From the NCBI GenBank assembly GCA_002839355.1, contig PGXW01000018.1:29450-93449 (forward strand): a DNA stretch of 64,000 nucleotides. Direction: 5' to 3'. Made by a program: the position numbers and the translations under genes. Origin of the DNA: Spirochaetae bacterium HGW-Spirochaetae-2. Lineage in GTDB: Bacteria > Spirochaetota > Spirochaetia > Sphaerochaetales > Sphaerochaetaceae. This document shows, one piece after another, positions 53,029 to 61,858 of this stretch; the first letter of the stretch is position 1; each line of letters opens with the position of its first letter. Under the pieces are notes generated by a model. The model was not told where the DNA came from, did no database searches, and saw only the letters and a list, made by a program, of their open reading frames with translations.

Positions 53029-54159
53029 TCAGATACCGAAGACTGCTTCCCTGAGCAATCGGGCAGCTTCCAACAGTTCCTCCAACACCAGATATTCCCG
53101 ATTCGTGTGTATATGATGCATTCCTATGCCGAATACGATGGTGGGAATACCCAAGCTATTGAGCTTGTTGGCATCACCCCCACCGGCCGAACGCAACAGT
53201 TCGGCGCTATAACCCAAACTCTTGCAAGCACGTGCAAATCGCCTGACAACCAGTGCGTCTTCATCGATCGTGTACCCGGCATAGACAAATTCCCATGCGA
53301 CCTCAACCGAAAAACCATCACGTTGGCCGAATTGGGAACACAGCGAGTTCACCAAGGAATTGCAGGTCCGGAAACTTTCGGGAGAAAAGCTGCGCAATTC
53401 GCCGGTGAAAGTGGCAAAGTCCGGCACCACATTGGTTTGTTGTCCTCCTTCGACCATGCCGATATTCATCGTTGTCGAAGGATCGACCTGCCCCTGGGGT
53501 AGCTGGAGGATCATCTCGGAAGCCAACCTGATCGCGTTGCGTCCCAAAAGCGGTTCGAGTGCCGCATGGGCAGCCCTTCCATGCACATCACACGTGAAGC
53601 GGGCTTTCTGTGGAGCAGACACGATCGCCGTACCGACAGGTGTCTCACCATCGAGGTTGAAGGCAAACGAGGAAGAGAACTGCGAGTGTGCCAGTGTGCC
53701 CGCACCCAGGCATCCGAGTTCTTCCTGGACCGTGAACACGACTTCCAGCGATTGGCGGCGTTCGGCATCGTCAAGGCACAAGTCGATGATTTCCAAGGCA
53801 AGGGCAATACCCGCCCGATCATCACCTCCGAGTATCGAGGTACCGTCTGTACGGAGTTCCCCTTGCCGTTCCACAATAACCGGTTTGCCCATGCCCAACG
53901 ACACGGTATCCATGTGCGCGCACAACAACAGCGGAGTGGAAGTTCCCGACACCCGCATGAGTATATTCGCGGTATCGCCACCCGAAGGAATTGAAGATTC
54001 GGGCATCTCCTCCCACGTCAACCCATGGGATTCACGTACGGAAAAGAACAAATACAGGTAATCACGTACCGCCCGTTCGCATCTGGATGGCGCACGGATG
54101 GCACACAGCTCACGCACCCGTGTGTACAGACGCTCGGGGTCGACCTTCGGCACCGGCAT
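53029..54159 (-). CDS. M20-family metallopeptidase (PepT-like)
   Basis: A 376-residue zinc aminopeptidase/deacylase relative. The metal-ligand motifs are LLCAHMDTV, LGGDDRAGIALAL and TVQEELGCLGAG, then DGETPVGTAIV, and the dimerisation-domain histidine in HGRAAHAALEPL; the last histidine ligand is in GIGMHHIHTNREYL. It probably cleaves a small peptide or an amide. The ATG at 54159 overlaps the nucleoside phosphorylase stop (ATGA), so it is co-transcribed with the transporter genes. Its part in a purine locus is not obvious. Confidence 0.88.
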   Translation of the reverse strand: MPVPKVDPERLYTRVRELCAIRAPSRCERAVRDYLYLFFSVRESHGLTWEEMPESSIPSGGDTANILMRVSGTSTPLLLCAHMDTVSLGMGKPVIVERQGELRTDGTSILGGDDRAGIALALEIIDLCLDDAERRQSLEVVFTVQEELGCLGAGTLAHSQFSSSFAFNLDGETPVGTAIVSAPQKARFTCDVHGRAAHAALEPLLGRNAIRLASEMILQLPQGQVDPSTTMNIGMVEGGQQTNVVPDFATFTGELRSFSPESFRTCNSLVNSLCSQFGQRDGFSVEVAWEFVYAGYTIDEDALVVRRFARACKSLGYSAELLRSAGGGDANKLNSLGIPTIVFGIGMHHIHTNREYLVLEELLEAARLLREAVFGI

Positions 54160-54920
54160 CAGAATACGTGGGCTCCACTGTCATGCAGACGTACAACCGC
54201 GTCCAATGCCGCCTGAATCACCAGCTTCTCACCTTGCCGATACAGCCTTTCCTTCTCCTCGATCGTCGGCTGTTCTTCCAACCAGATGTTCGAATCGGTG
54301 GAAACCACGGCTCCGGTCTTCACTCCCCGGAAACTGCCGACAATGAACAAGGTGGCGGCCTCCTGTTCGGCTGCGAGAACTCCGCTGGCGGTAAGCAGTG
54401 TGTTCAACTGCTGGTCCTGAATGTAGTAGGCATCCCGACAAAATCCAATACCCGCACGATACGGAACAGCTGCCGCACGCAAGGAATCCACCAGAGCGTT
54501 GGTGACATCCAAATCGGCTACTGCCGGGAATTCGGATGGCAGGTAGGCTTTGGAGGTCCCCTCCCCACGATAGGTGGCGGTTATCACCACAGGAGTCCCG
54601 ATTGGAATCGTTTTTTGGCGACCGCCTGCCGAACCCACGCGGATAAAGACCTTTGCTCCGAGCTTGATCAACTCTTCGAATGCGATCGAAGCGGCGGGAC
54701 CACCGATACCGGAGGAACAGACTGTCAGGGGAACACCCTTGTAGACACCGGTGTAGACTATATATTCCCGATTCTCAGCCAACAATTCGGCCGAATCCAT
54801 CAACTGGACAATACGTTTGACACGACCGGGATCTCCCGGTGTAATCACATACGGTGCGATATCGCCCTCGGCGCATCTGATATGTTTGAGCACAACATTA
54901 CCCGCAAGTTTCCGTTCCAT
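54159..54920 (-). CDS. Nucleoside phosphorylase (uridine/purine nucleoside phosphorylase-like)
   Basis: A 253-residue PNP/UDP-family enzyme. The phosphate-binding loop is ITPGDPGRV (about 27-35), then VCSSGIGGPAASIAFEELI, VFIRVGSAGG, and a ribose-binding region LAAEQEAATLFIVG; the catalytic aspartate is in TDSNIWL. It cleaves a nucleoside with phosphate to ribose 1-phosphate and base. With the adenine deaminase and the deaminase around it, purine nucleosides are likely. The ATG at 54920 follows AAAGGGG, and the stop overlaps the peptidase start. Confidence 0.88.
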   Translation of the reverse strand: MERKLAGNVVLKHIRCAEGDIAPYVITPGDPGRVKRIVQLMDSAELLAENREYIVYTGVYKGVPLTVCSSGIGGPAASIAFEELIKLGAKVFIRVGSAGGRQKTIPIGTPVVITATYRGEGTSKAYLPSEFPAVADLDVTNALVDSLRAAAVPYRAGIGFCRDAYYIQDQQLNTLLTASGVLAAEQEAATLFIVGSFRGVKTGAVVSTDSNIWLEEQPTIEEKERLYRQGEKLVIQAALDAVVRLHDSGAHVF

Positions 54921-54922
54921 CG

Positions 54923-55993
54923 TCACGCCCCTTTCTCCACAATCAATTTTTCAGGTGGGATACTGAACACCGTCCGTTCCACCCCATCGGCAACCGGCTT
55001 CCCCACAACTACCGCCCGCAGCGCATGGGCTCCGAGATGCATAGCATATTGGGTCGTATTGCCCTGGTAGTTCGAGAAATCGATCCCCACTTCCATGGCA
55101 TTCGCTCCCGGCACCGCACCGATCAAAGTATCGTCGGGTCGGAAGAACAGCGAGACCTTTTTTCCCTCATCGGCTTTCGAGAGGTTGGGTGATGGTCGCC
55201 TGCTGACAAATTGCACCCCTTCCACATCCACGAGAACACCCTTCGACCCCAACTCCAAGAGGGTGCCGTCGATATGGTTGTCGAATCCGACAAACCGGGC
55301 GACAAACGGTGTCGCTGGCGACTCGTAGATCTGTTCCGGTGTACCAGTCTGCTCAATCAAGCCTTCGTTCATTACGATGATGCGGGAAGAGAGACTCATC
55401 GCCTCTACCTGGTCGTGGGTCACATAGATCATGGTGATTCCCAGCTGATGTTGCAAACGACTCAACTCGGCACGCATCTCGTCACGCAATTTGGCATCGA
55501 GATTCGACAGTGGTTCATCCAGTAGCAGCAGTTCCGGCTGGATTACGATCGAACGGGCCAATGCGACACGTTGCCGTTGTCCACCCGACAATTGCGCGGG
55601 AAACCGACTTTCGAACCCGTTCAAGGATACCAGCTTCAAAACCTCGGTCACACGTTTGGCAATTTCCGGCTTCTCGACCTTTCGTCGACGTAATCCGTAC
55701 GCTACATTGTCGAATACGGTCAGGTGGGGAAACAACGCATAATTCTGGAACACCAACCCGATATTCCGCTTGTTGGGAGGTACATTGGTATAATCTTTGC
55801 CACCAATGGTCACCGAACCCTGCTCCGCCATGATGAACCCGGCGATTGTCCGTAAGGTGGTGGTCTTTCCGCATCCGGACGGACCAAGGAGGGAAACGAG
55901 TTCACCCTGTTCCACCGAAAGGTGGAAGTTCTTGAGGATCGGTTTTCCCTTCTCATATCCGGCATCGATGCCGTTCAGTTCGATGAATGCCAT
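54923..55993 (-). CDS. PotA-type ABC transporter ATPase
   Basis: A 356-residue ATPase of the spermidine/putrescine-iron-sulfate type. Walker A is GPSGCGKTTTLRTIAG (about 37-52), the signature LSGGQRQRVALARS, Walker B LLLLDEPLSNLD and the switch YVTHDQVEAM. A C-terminal OB-like (TOBE) domain starts near residue 240 and is short. The ATG at 55993 lies 15 bases after the second permease stop. It drives the adjacent permease pair. Confidence 0.94.
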   Translation of the reverse strand: MAFIELNGIDAGYEKGKPILKNFHLSVEQGELVSLLGPSGCGKTTTLRTIAGFIMAEQGSVTIGGKDYTNVPPNKRNIGLVFQNYALFPHLTVFDNVAYGLRRRKVEKPEIAKRVTEVLKLVSLNGFESRFPAQLSGGQRQRVALARSIVIQPELLLLDEPLSNLDAKLRDEMRAELSRLQHQLGITMIYVTHDQVEAMSLSSRIIVMNEGLIEQTGTPEQIYESPATPFVARFVGFDNHIDGTLLELGSKGVLVDVEGVQFVSRRPSPNLSKADEGKKVSLFFRPDDTLIGAVPGANAMEVGIDFSNYQGNTTQYAMHLGAHALRAVVVGKPVADGVERTVFSIPPEKLIVEKGA

Positions 55994-56008
55994 GGTTGCG
56001 TTCTCCCT

Positions 56009-56788
56009 TTATACATACTTCGAGATGCCCAGCAGCTTCTCAGCACTTTGCACCACGATGACAGTCAATACGATGATGATGCTCGACAAGGCCGATATGG
56101 TCGGATCGTAATAGTATTCCATGTAGCTCAGCATCTGGATGGGCAATGTCGCCACCCCTGGACCGGTCAGGAACAGGGATACCGGCACATTGTTGAACGA
56201 GGTGATGAAGGCCAATATGAACGCGGCAACCAGCCCCGACTGGATATTCGGCAGCACTACCGCAAAAAACGCGTGCAAGGGTGTCGAACCCAAACTGACT
56301 GCAGCCTGTTCGATATCACCTTCGAAGTTGCGCAGGCTCGATGAGACCACACGCACGGTATAGGGAAACAGAATCGCGGTATGGCCAAGATATAATCCGA
56401 TTCCAATCGGAATATTGGACACATAGACGAAGAAGCGCAGCAGTGAAAAACCTATCACCATTCCCGGTACGATCGCGGGTGAGGAGAACAGCAGCTCCAA
56501 TGCGCTCTTGCCACGATAATTGAACCGGATGTTCGCGTAGGCTACCGGAACACCGAGTATGAGTGCCGTCGCCGTCGCGGCCAGACCTGTCTTGAGGCTC
56601 ACCCAGAACGTCGTGCGGAACATCTCGATATTCAACGCTTTCGTATACCAAGCCAAGGTGAATCCTTTGGGAGGAAAGCGCATGATCGAATCGCTGCTGA
56701 ACGATGTGAGGAAGATCATGATGAACGGACCGATCAGGAAGATGAAGACCAACGCGGTGATAAGGATGAGTATCTTTGAATGTTTCAT
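56009..56788 (-). CDS. PotC-type ABC transporter permease
   Basis: A 259-residue permease with six helices and the BPD-transporter EAA-like loop FEGDIEQAAVSLGSTPLHAFFAVVLPNI (about 148-175, quoted in part). N-terminal MKHSKILILITALVFIFLIG is a membrane helix, not a cleaved signal. It pairs with the permease encoded just upstream. The ATG at 56788 overlaps that gene's stop (ATGA) and follows GAGGAA. A much longer reading upstream is the other permease in a different frame and is rejected. Confidence 0.93.
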   Translation of the reverse strand: MKHSKILILITALVFIFLIGPFIMIFLTSFSSDSIMRFPPKGFTLAWYTKALNIEMFRTTFWVSLKTGLAATATALILGVPVAYANIRFNYRGKSALELLFSSPAIVPGMVIGFSLLRFFVYVSNIPIGIGLYLGHTAILFPYTVRVVSSSLRNFEGDIEQAAVSLGSTPLHAFFAVVLPNIQSGLVAAFILAFITSFNNVPVSLFLTGPGVATLPIQMLSYMEYYYDPTISALSSIIIVLTVIVVQSAEKLLGISKYV

Positions 56789-57630
56789 GTTTGGTTCCTC
56801 GGCCTGAAACGTCTCATGACCGTGTGCAAGACCAATGTCGTCAGGATCATTACCACAGCGATGACGGTCGCGGCTTCCCAGTTCATGAGCACCAATGCCT
56901 GTTGGCGCATCAAGGTAGCCAAGGTAAGGACCTTCGCGCCTCCCAGGATTGCCGGCGTGACATAGGCAGTGATGCAACCGGTGAAGACCAAGGTGACTCC
57001 CATGATCAACCCATCGAAAGACAGCGGTACAATCACACGGAAGAAGGTGCCCACCTTGTTGGAACCGAGACTCAGTGCAGCCTCCTCCACCTCGTTGGGA
57101 ACATTCTCCAATGCACTGACCAGGTTCAGCACCATAATGGGCAGGAACAATTGCAGTAATCCAATGATAATTGCCCCTTCGGTATACAGCATGCGAATCG
57201 GTTCCCTCGTCATACCCAGCAACGACAGGGTCTGGTTTACGATCCCATACCGCCCGAGGATCACAATCCATGCATACGTCCTGGCCACCGGACTGGTCAT
57301 GAGTGGAAGAATTACCAGCGACATGAGCATCGCCTTTCGCGATGGTCTGAGCTTCATCATCAAATAGGCCGTGGGATACCCTGCGAATACAGCGATAACA
57401 GTGACAACCAAGGCCATCTTCAACGTCCGCACATAGACGTTCTGGAATTGTTCATCAACCAGCACCGCTATATACCGGGCGGCAGTCACAATTCCATCGT
57501 CTCCGACAAAACTCTCCGAGAGGACGAAGAGCAATGGAAGGAGGAAGAACGCAAGGAGGAACACACTCCCCGCACCAAGCAGCATGATTAAAGATTTCTG
57601 TCTTGACTTGAGGCGCATCATATCCCCCAT
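56785..57630 (-). CDS. PotB-type ABC transporter permease
   Basis: A 281-residue permease with six helices and the EAA loop NVPNEVEEAALSLGSNKVGTFF, then IVPLSFDGLIMG. N-terminal basic MGDMMRLKSRQKS precedes a first helix LLGAGSVFLLAFFLLPLL. It forms the heterodimeric channel with the next permease. The start at 57630 or 57621 cannot be separated by the weak ribosome sites. It follows the binding-protein gene with a 66-base gap that contains an RNA hairpin. Confidence 0.93.
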   Translation of the reverse strand: MGDMMRLKSRQKSLIMLLGAGSVFLLAFFLLPLLFVLSESFVGDDGIVTAARYIAVLVDEQFQNVYVRTLKMALVVTVIAVFAGYPTAYLMMKLRPSRKAMLMSLVILPLMTSPVARTYAWIVILGRYGIVNQTLSLLGMTREPIRMLYTEGAIIIGLLQLFLPIMVLNLVSALENVPNEVEEAALSLGSNKVGTFFRVIVPLSFDGLIMGVTLVFTGCITAYVTPAILGGAKVLTLATLMRQQALVLMNWEAATVIAVVMILTTLVLHTVMRRFRPRNQT

Positions 57631-57648
57631 CCGGCAGACTACAGATTG

Positions 57649-57681
57649 CTGACCGACCAGGATAGAACCGTGGCCGGCCAG
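57649..57681 (-). promoter_or_regulatory. Intercistronic RNA hairpin after the PotD-type binding protein gene
   Basis: In the mRNA strand CTGGCCGGCCA and TGGTCGGTCAG form an 11-bp stem around an 11-base loop. Two of the pairs are G-U, which are lost on the other strand, so the RNA form is the one that pairs fully. It lies 16 bases after the binding-protein stop. Confidence 0.65.
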
Positions 57682-57696
57682 AAGAATTACTATCTG

Positions 57697-58773
57697 TTAT
57701 TTAGAGAAAATCTTGTTCCAACGAGCTATCCAGTCGGCCTGCAAAGCCGCCGTTTCCCCTTCATCGAAGAAATGAAGCTTGCCGATCAACTCGTCACCGT
57801 AGGTGAGGTTCTCACCAATCTCAGCAGGCAACTTCACGCCGGTATGGACCGGAGAATCCACCAAGTCCATGGCTTCGGCCATCTGCACCTCATAGGAGAG
57901 CAAGTGGTCGATGAACAAATGTGCCAGGTCTTCGTTTTTAGTTCCCTTCACTACGCTGGCGACACTGAACGAACCGACCAGGCCCTCTTCAGGTATCACT
58001 GAAGCGACAGGGAATCCCGATGCTTTGATATTGCCCCAGGAAAAGCTGGTATACGGAGCCGCATACACTTCCTCTTGGATTATCAATGCATTGAGTTCGG
58101 AAGAGTTGTTGTAGGCGGTCACGAGGGATGGTGCCAGTTCGGCAATCTTTTGCCAGCCGACTTCCGTATTCGAGAAGTCACCGCCCCAGGCCTTGCTCAA
58201 CATATAGACGATTGCAGGTCCATAGGTGGTGGTGATGCCGGGGATGGAGAGGAACCCTTTCAGCTCGGCGCGGGAAAGATCCTTCCAGGAAGTGAGCGGT
58301 GCGACCTTGTCGGTGCGATAGAAAAGTCCCAGGTGCTGGATGGTGTACCCGACTGCATATCGCCCACCGAGCGGATCCTTTGCGGGTTCGATGATATTGG
58401 CCAAGTTGGGTATCTTTGCTGGATCGTAAGGTTGGACCAAGCCTTGTTTCATGGCTTCATATGCCCAAGTTCCCGCGAAATATGCCACATCGACAATCGG
58501 GTTGCCCTTCCGGGCAGCCAGCTTGGTGAAACGGTCGGAGTTGTTCCCCGTCTCTGTCACGATCTTCACACCGTATGTGTCTTCAAACGGTTTGAGAACA
58601 TTCTTGACCAGCAGATCCATGTTGTAACCCCACATGGAAATGGTCAAGGTCTGGCCCTTGTAGGGCATATCGGCGGTAGTCGCCGCTTCCTTTCCGCCTT
58701 GTGCGAACACCGGTTGCATGCACAGCATTGCGACAAGGACAACGACGAAACCCATTACAGTACGTTTTCCCAT
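57697..58773 (-). CDS. PotD-type ABC transporter binding protein
   Basis: A 358-residue extracellular solute-binding protein of the spermidine/putrescine or iron family. The signal peptide ends VAMLCMQPVFAQ, followed by GGKEAATTADM in spirochaete style. The mature part has LTISMWGYNMDLLVKNVLKPF, DVAYFAGTWAYEAMKQGL, GYTIQHLGLFYRTD, a hinge near residue 200 and a late DEGETAALQADWIARW. The neighbouring enzymes suggest a nucleoside- or amine-type ligand, but no ligand residue settles it. The ATG at 58773 follows GGAGGG. It is the first gene of the operon. Confidence 0.88.
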   Translation of the reverse strand: MGKRTVMGFVVVLVAMLCMQPVFAQGGKEAATTADMPYKGQTLTISMWGYNMDLLVKNVLKPFEDTYGVKIVTETGNNSDRFTKLAARKGNPIVDVAYFAGTWAYEAMKQGLVQPYDPAKIPNLANIIEPAKDPLGGRYAVGYTIQHLGLFYRTDKVAPLTSWKDLSRAELKGFLSIPGITTTYGPAIVYMLSKAWGGDFSNTEVGWQKIAELAPSLVTAYNNSSELNALIIQEEVYAAPYTSFSWGNIKASGFPVASVIPEEGLVGSFSVASVVKGTKNEDLAHLFIDHLLSYEVQMAEAMDLVDSPVHTGVKLPAEIGENLTYGDELIGKLHFFDEGETAALQADWIARWNKIFSK

Positions 58774-58845
58774 GATTCCCTCCAGAGAATTCTCAAACCG
58801 GCTATCCAAAGCCCCTGAATCATAGTCATAAACCAACCAAATATG

Positions 58846-58856
58846 GTTAACCGTTT
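58846..58856. promoter_or_regulatory. Candidate LacI operator upstream of the PotD-type gene
   Basis: GTTAACCGTTT reads AAACGGTTAAC on the minus strand and matches the site at 58992-59002 in 10 of 11 positions. It lies in the 248-base gap between the binding-protein gene and the divergent LacI gene. Confidence 0.5.
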
Positions 58857-58956
58857 GATGTATTTTACTTTACTATAATTGTACATTCACCTCCTGTCAA
58901 TCCGACAATTTCCCTATTATTGGCTTTTCAATCACTAATAATACAGTAACAAGTTG

Positions 58957-59002
58957 TTGACTTACCAAGAAAAACGGGCTATAAATTGATAAAACGTTTA
59001 AC
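58957..59002 (+). promoter_or_regulatory. LacI promoter with operator AAACGTTTAAC
   Basis: -35 TTGACT (58957-58962), a 17-base spacer and -10 TATAAA (58980-58985) make a good promoter. AAACGTTTAAC at 58992-59002 covers the expected start point, giving an autoregulatory layout. Confidence 0.7.
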
Positions 59003-59021
59003 TTATCGGATAAAAAAATAT

Positions 59022-60050
59022 ATGAGTAGTATCAGAGAAATCGCTACCCTCGCAGGGCTCTCCCCAGCCTCCGTTTCACTCTACCTCAATGACAAGAGTA
59101 CCACACGTGTCGGTCCAGCCGCAAAGGAACGGATCGATGCCGCAGTTAAGAAATTGCATTATCACAAGAATTTATTCGCCAGTACGCTATCCTCACAAGA
59201 GTCGAAGCTGATCGGTATCATCATCCCGTCCTTGATGCCGCTGTTCGGCAACGAATACACCAATACCTTGCTGACAGGGGTGCAATCCCAACTGTCCGAA
59301 CGGGGGTACGGAATGCTGTTCTTTCCATCGAATGCCCATACTTCGGTCGAAATCGTCGAGGAACAGATCCAACGCAGCTCAGGTTGCGACGGGTATGTCC
59401 TCTTCAGCACCGGCTTTTGCACCCAAGCCCAAGTCGAGAAGAACATCCTCGAGTTGCAGAAGACCGACAAACCGTTCGTGACACTCAATATTCCGGAAAT
59501 GTCTACAGCAATACGTCAGGTTCTGATCCGCGACCTGGAGGTTTGCTCGGGCACCAGGTATCTGCTCGAACGGGGACACAAGCATATCGGGCTGGTCCTC
59601 GGTCGTACTGGCGGCGTACATGCGAAGAAATTGTATGCGGACCACCGGGATATCCTCGAAGAATCGGGAATCCCATTCGATCCGCAAACAGTTGTCTACG
59701 GCGAGTATTCGGCGGAGCAATCCTATACGATGATCAAGAAATTGTTGCAGGAGCATCCTGAACTGACCGCATTGAATTGCATGAGCGATATCATGGCTGC
59801 CAGCGCCTTGCTGGTCGCCCAGGACCTCGGTCTTTCGGTACCGGAGGAACTCTCGATCATCGGACGGAACAATTCGTTGCATGCCCGACTCGCATCTCCA
59901 AGCATCACCACCGTAGACTTGCACATCGAAGAAGCCGGGAAAAGTGCTGCGCATCTGCTGCTTGAGGCGATCGCCGGGAGTACAGGGGGACAGAAAATCA
60001 TCATTTCCGGAACGTTCATCGAACGGGAAACCGTACGAACCTTGCAGTGA
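59022..60050 (+). CDS. LacI-family regulator of the purine/ABC locus
   Basis: A 342-residue LacI-family protein. The DNA-binding helix-turn-helix is SIREIATLAGLSPASVSLYL (about 3-22), followed by a hinge near LHYHKNLFASTLSSQ. The sensor part includes LIGIIIPSLMPLFGNEY, CDGYVLFSTGF, GHKHIGLVLGRTGG and LSIIGRNNS. The start at ATG 59022 puts the HTH at the N-terminus; there is no clear ribosome site. It is divergent from the transporter and followed by the adenine deaminase, so it may sense a purine or nucleoside. Confidence 0.92.
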   Translation: MSSIREIATLAGLSPASVSLYLNDKSTTRVGPAAKERIDAAVKKLHYHKNLFASTLSSQESKLIGIIIPSLMPLFGNEYTNTLLTGVQSQLSERGYGMLFFPSNAHTSVEIVEEQIQRSSGCDGYVLFSTGFCTQAQVEKNILELQKTDKPFVTLNIPEMSTAIRQVLIRDLEVCSGTRYLLERGHKHIGLVLGRTGGVHAKKLYADHRDILEESGIPFDPQTVVYGEYSAEQSYTMIKKLLQEHPELTALNCMSDIMAASALLVAQDLGLSVPEELSIIGRNNSLHARLASPSITTVDLHIEEAGKSAAHLLLEAIAGSTGGQKIIISGTFIERETVRTLQ

Positions 60051-60059
60051 GGATCAGTC

Positions 60060-61799
60060 ATGCATGTTGATACATTGATTACCGAGGCCCGTATATACAA
60101 CCCCTATATCAACCAGTGGCAAGTTGCCGATATTGCAGTGCTCAACGGCAAGATACTCCATGTTGGGGATTGTATATCGCAGGGCCTGATTGCCAACGAG
60201 ACTATCGCATGCCATGGAGCACCGGTCATTCCCGGACTCATCGATATCCACCTGCATATAGAGAGCTCGTTATGCACTCCATACACCTTTGCGCAGACAG
60301 TTTTGCCACATGGAATCACCACGGTTGTCGCGGAGCATCATGAAATGGCCAATATATTCGGACGTGCGGGAATTGAGGTCATGGTCGCCGCATCAAAACA
60401 AGCTCCCATAGACATATTCCACGGCATCCCCAGCTCGGTCCCATCGACCAATACACAATTGGAGACGACCGGAGGAACCATAAGCGCCTCCGATTTGCCC
60501 GCATTGGTAGGGCCGGAACACCCTGAGGTGATCTGTCTGGGTGAAGTCATGAATTTCAGTACCCTTTTGGAAGAATTCGAAGACCTTGTTGGGAATCCGT
60601 CCGCAGTCGACTCAACCGGCATGATCGACTACCTGCATGCCCATCACCCCCTGATGCCGATCGAGGGACATTGCCCATCCATCAAAGGGTTGGACCTCTC
60701 CAAATTGCTCTATCTGGGTGTGGATTCCGATCATTGCAAACAAGATGTCGAGGGAATGCGACAACGCTTCGCCAACGGCATGTTTGTAGAAATACAAGGA
60801 AAGTCGGTCGAGGTGGAAATCATCCGTTATCTGCAGGATCATGATGTTGAAGGGCTGTGGGCATTTGTTACCGACGATGTCCCCCCCGACCAGTTGATAC
60901 AGCACGGTCATTTGGACCAGGTGGTTCGCCAGGCGCTTCAACACGGCCTGTCGTTGGAAAAGGCAATTGTCGCCTCCAGTTTTGCACCAGCACAGCGGAT
61001 GGGTTTCCGTGACCGGGGAGCAATCGCACCGGGAAAAATCGCCGACCTGTTGATCTTGGCAGACGATTCATCCGAATTTAAAATCCGTGAAGTTTTCAAA
61101 CGTGGCAAACGTGCCCAAGAGTGCCTTGCTATGGCAAGACCCTATGCGTTTCCCGAGAGCTTCAAGCACAGCATCACCCTGGAGCGAACAACCGACCTCT
61201 CCCCCATATTCACGGTTGCTGTCCCCCAAGATACCAAGCAGGCTTTGGTGATGCACAAACTGACGGACAGTACCTATACCGAAGCTGTTTACCGTACGTT
61301 TGAACAAGTTGAGAGAGTTGCCAAATGGGAACAGGAAAGGCAACGTGTAAATCTGGTGGTGGTAATAAATCGCTATACCAAAAATCTCACATATTCCCAA
61401 GGTTTCTGCGATGGAGATGTATTGACCAACGGAGCCTACTGCAGCACCTATGCCCACGACCACCACAACATACTGGTAATCGGGGACAATGCTGCAGACA
61501 TGCGCATCGCACTCGATTGGGTTCTTTCTCGGGAAGGCGGGATATGTACCGTATCCCAGGGAACCATCACCGCGACGGTTCCATTACCTATCGGAGGAAT
61601 ACTATCGGAAGCCCCAATGGTAGAGTTGGGACAGATGGTCCTGCGTATACAGGGTGAATTGCATCGGTTGGGCATGCGCCACCCAAACCCCCTCATGTCG
61701 TTGAGCACTATCACACTACCGGTAAGTCCGGCAATTAAGATAACCGACAAAGGTTTGGTTGATGTTGCCACAGCGAAGTTGGTACCGCTGTTCTCCTAG
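60060..61799 (+). CDS. ade: Adenine deaminase
   Basis: A 579-residue adenine deaminase of the bacterial Ade family, converting adenine to hypoxanthine and ammonia. The N-terminal metal motif GLIDIHLHIESS and EHHEMANIFG, FSTLLEEFEDL, GHCPSIKGLDL, and VTDDVPPDQL with the metal-ligand aspartate are followed by a C-terminal domain with YAHDHHNILVIGDN. It is full length. The ATG at 60060 is 10 bases after the LacI stop with GAGG nearby, so both are in one operon. It supports purine use as the theme of the locus. Confidence 0.95.
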   Translation: MHVDTLITEARIYNPYINQWQVADIAVLNGKILHVGDCISQGLIANETIACHGAPVIPGLIDIHLHIESSLCTPYTFAQTVLPHGITTVVAEHHEMANIFGRAGIEVMVAASKQAPIDIFHGIPSSVPSTNTQLETTGGTISASDLPALVGPEHPEVICLGEVMNFSTLLEEFEDLVGNPSAVDSTGMIDYLHAHHPLMPIEGHCPSIKGLDLSKLLYLGVDSDHCKQDVEGMRQRFANGMFVEIQGKSVEVEIIRYLQDHDVEGLWAFVTDDVPPDQLIQHGHLDQVVRQALQHGLSLEKAIVASSFAPAQRMGFRDRGAIAPGKIADLLILADDSSEFKIREVFKRGKRAQECLAMARPYAFPESFKHSITLERTTDLSPIFTVAVPQDTKQALVMHKLTDSTYTEAVYRTFEQVERVAKWEQERQRVNLVVVINRYTKNLTYSQGFCDGDVLTNGAYCSTYAHDHHNILVIGDNAADMRIALDWVLSREGGICTVSQGTITATVPLPIGGILSEAPMVELGQMVLRIQGELHRLGMRHPNPLMSLSTITLPVSPAIKITDKGLVDVATAKLVPLFS

Positions 61800-61858
61800 T
61801 CGTTGCGCAGCAAACACCGGCAATGACAAGCCTGGGCGACCTGTGGTAGTCTCTCTGC

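Noticed and set aside
56789..57271. Long extension of the second Pot-type permease
   Set aside because: It is a shadow of the first permease in another frame; the ATGA overlap at 56785-56788 gives the start.
57671..57680. Palindrome TGGCCGGCCA as an operator
   Set aside because: It is one arm of the intercistronic RNA hairpin and is explained by that; it is not near a promoter.
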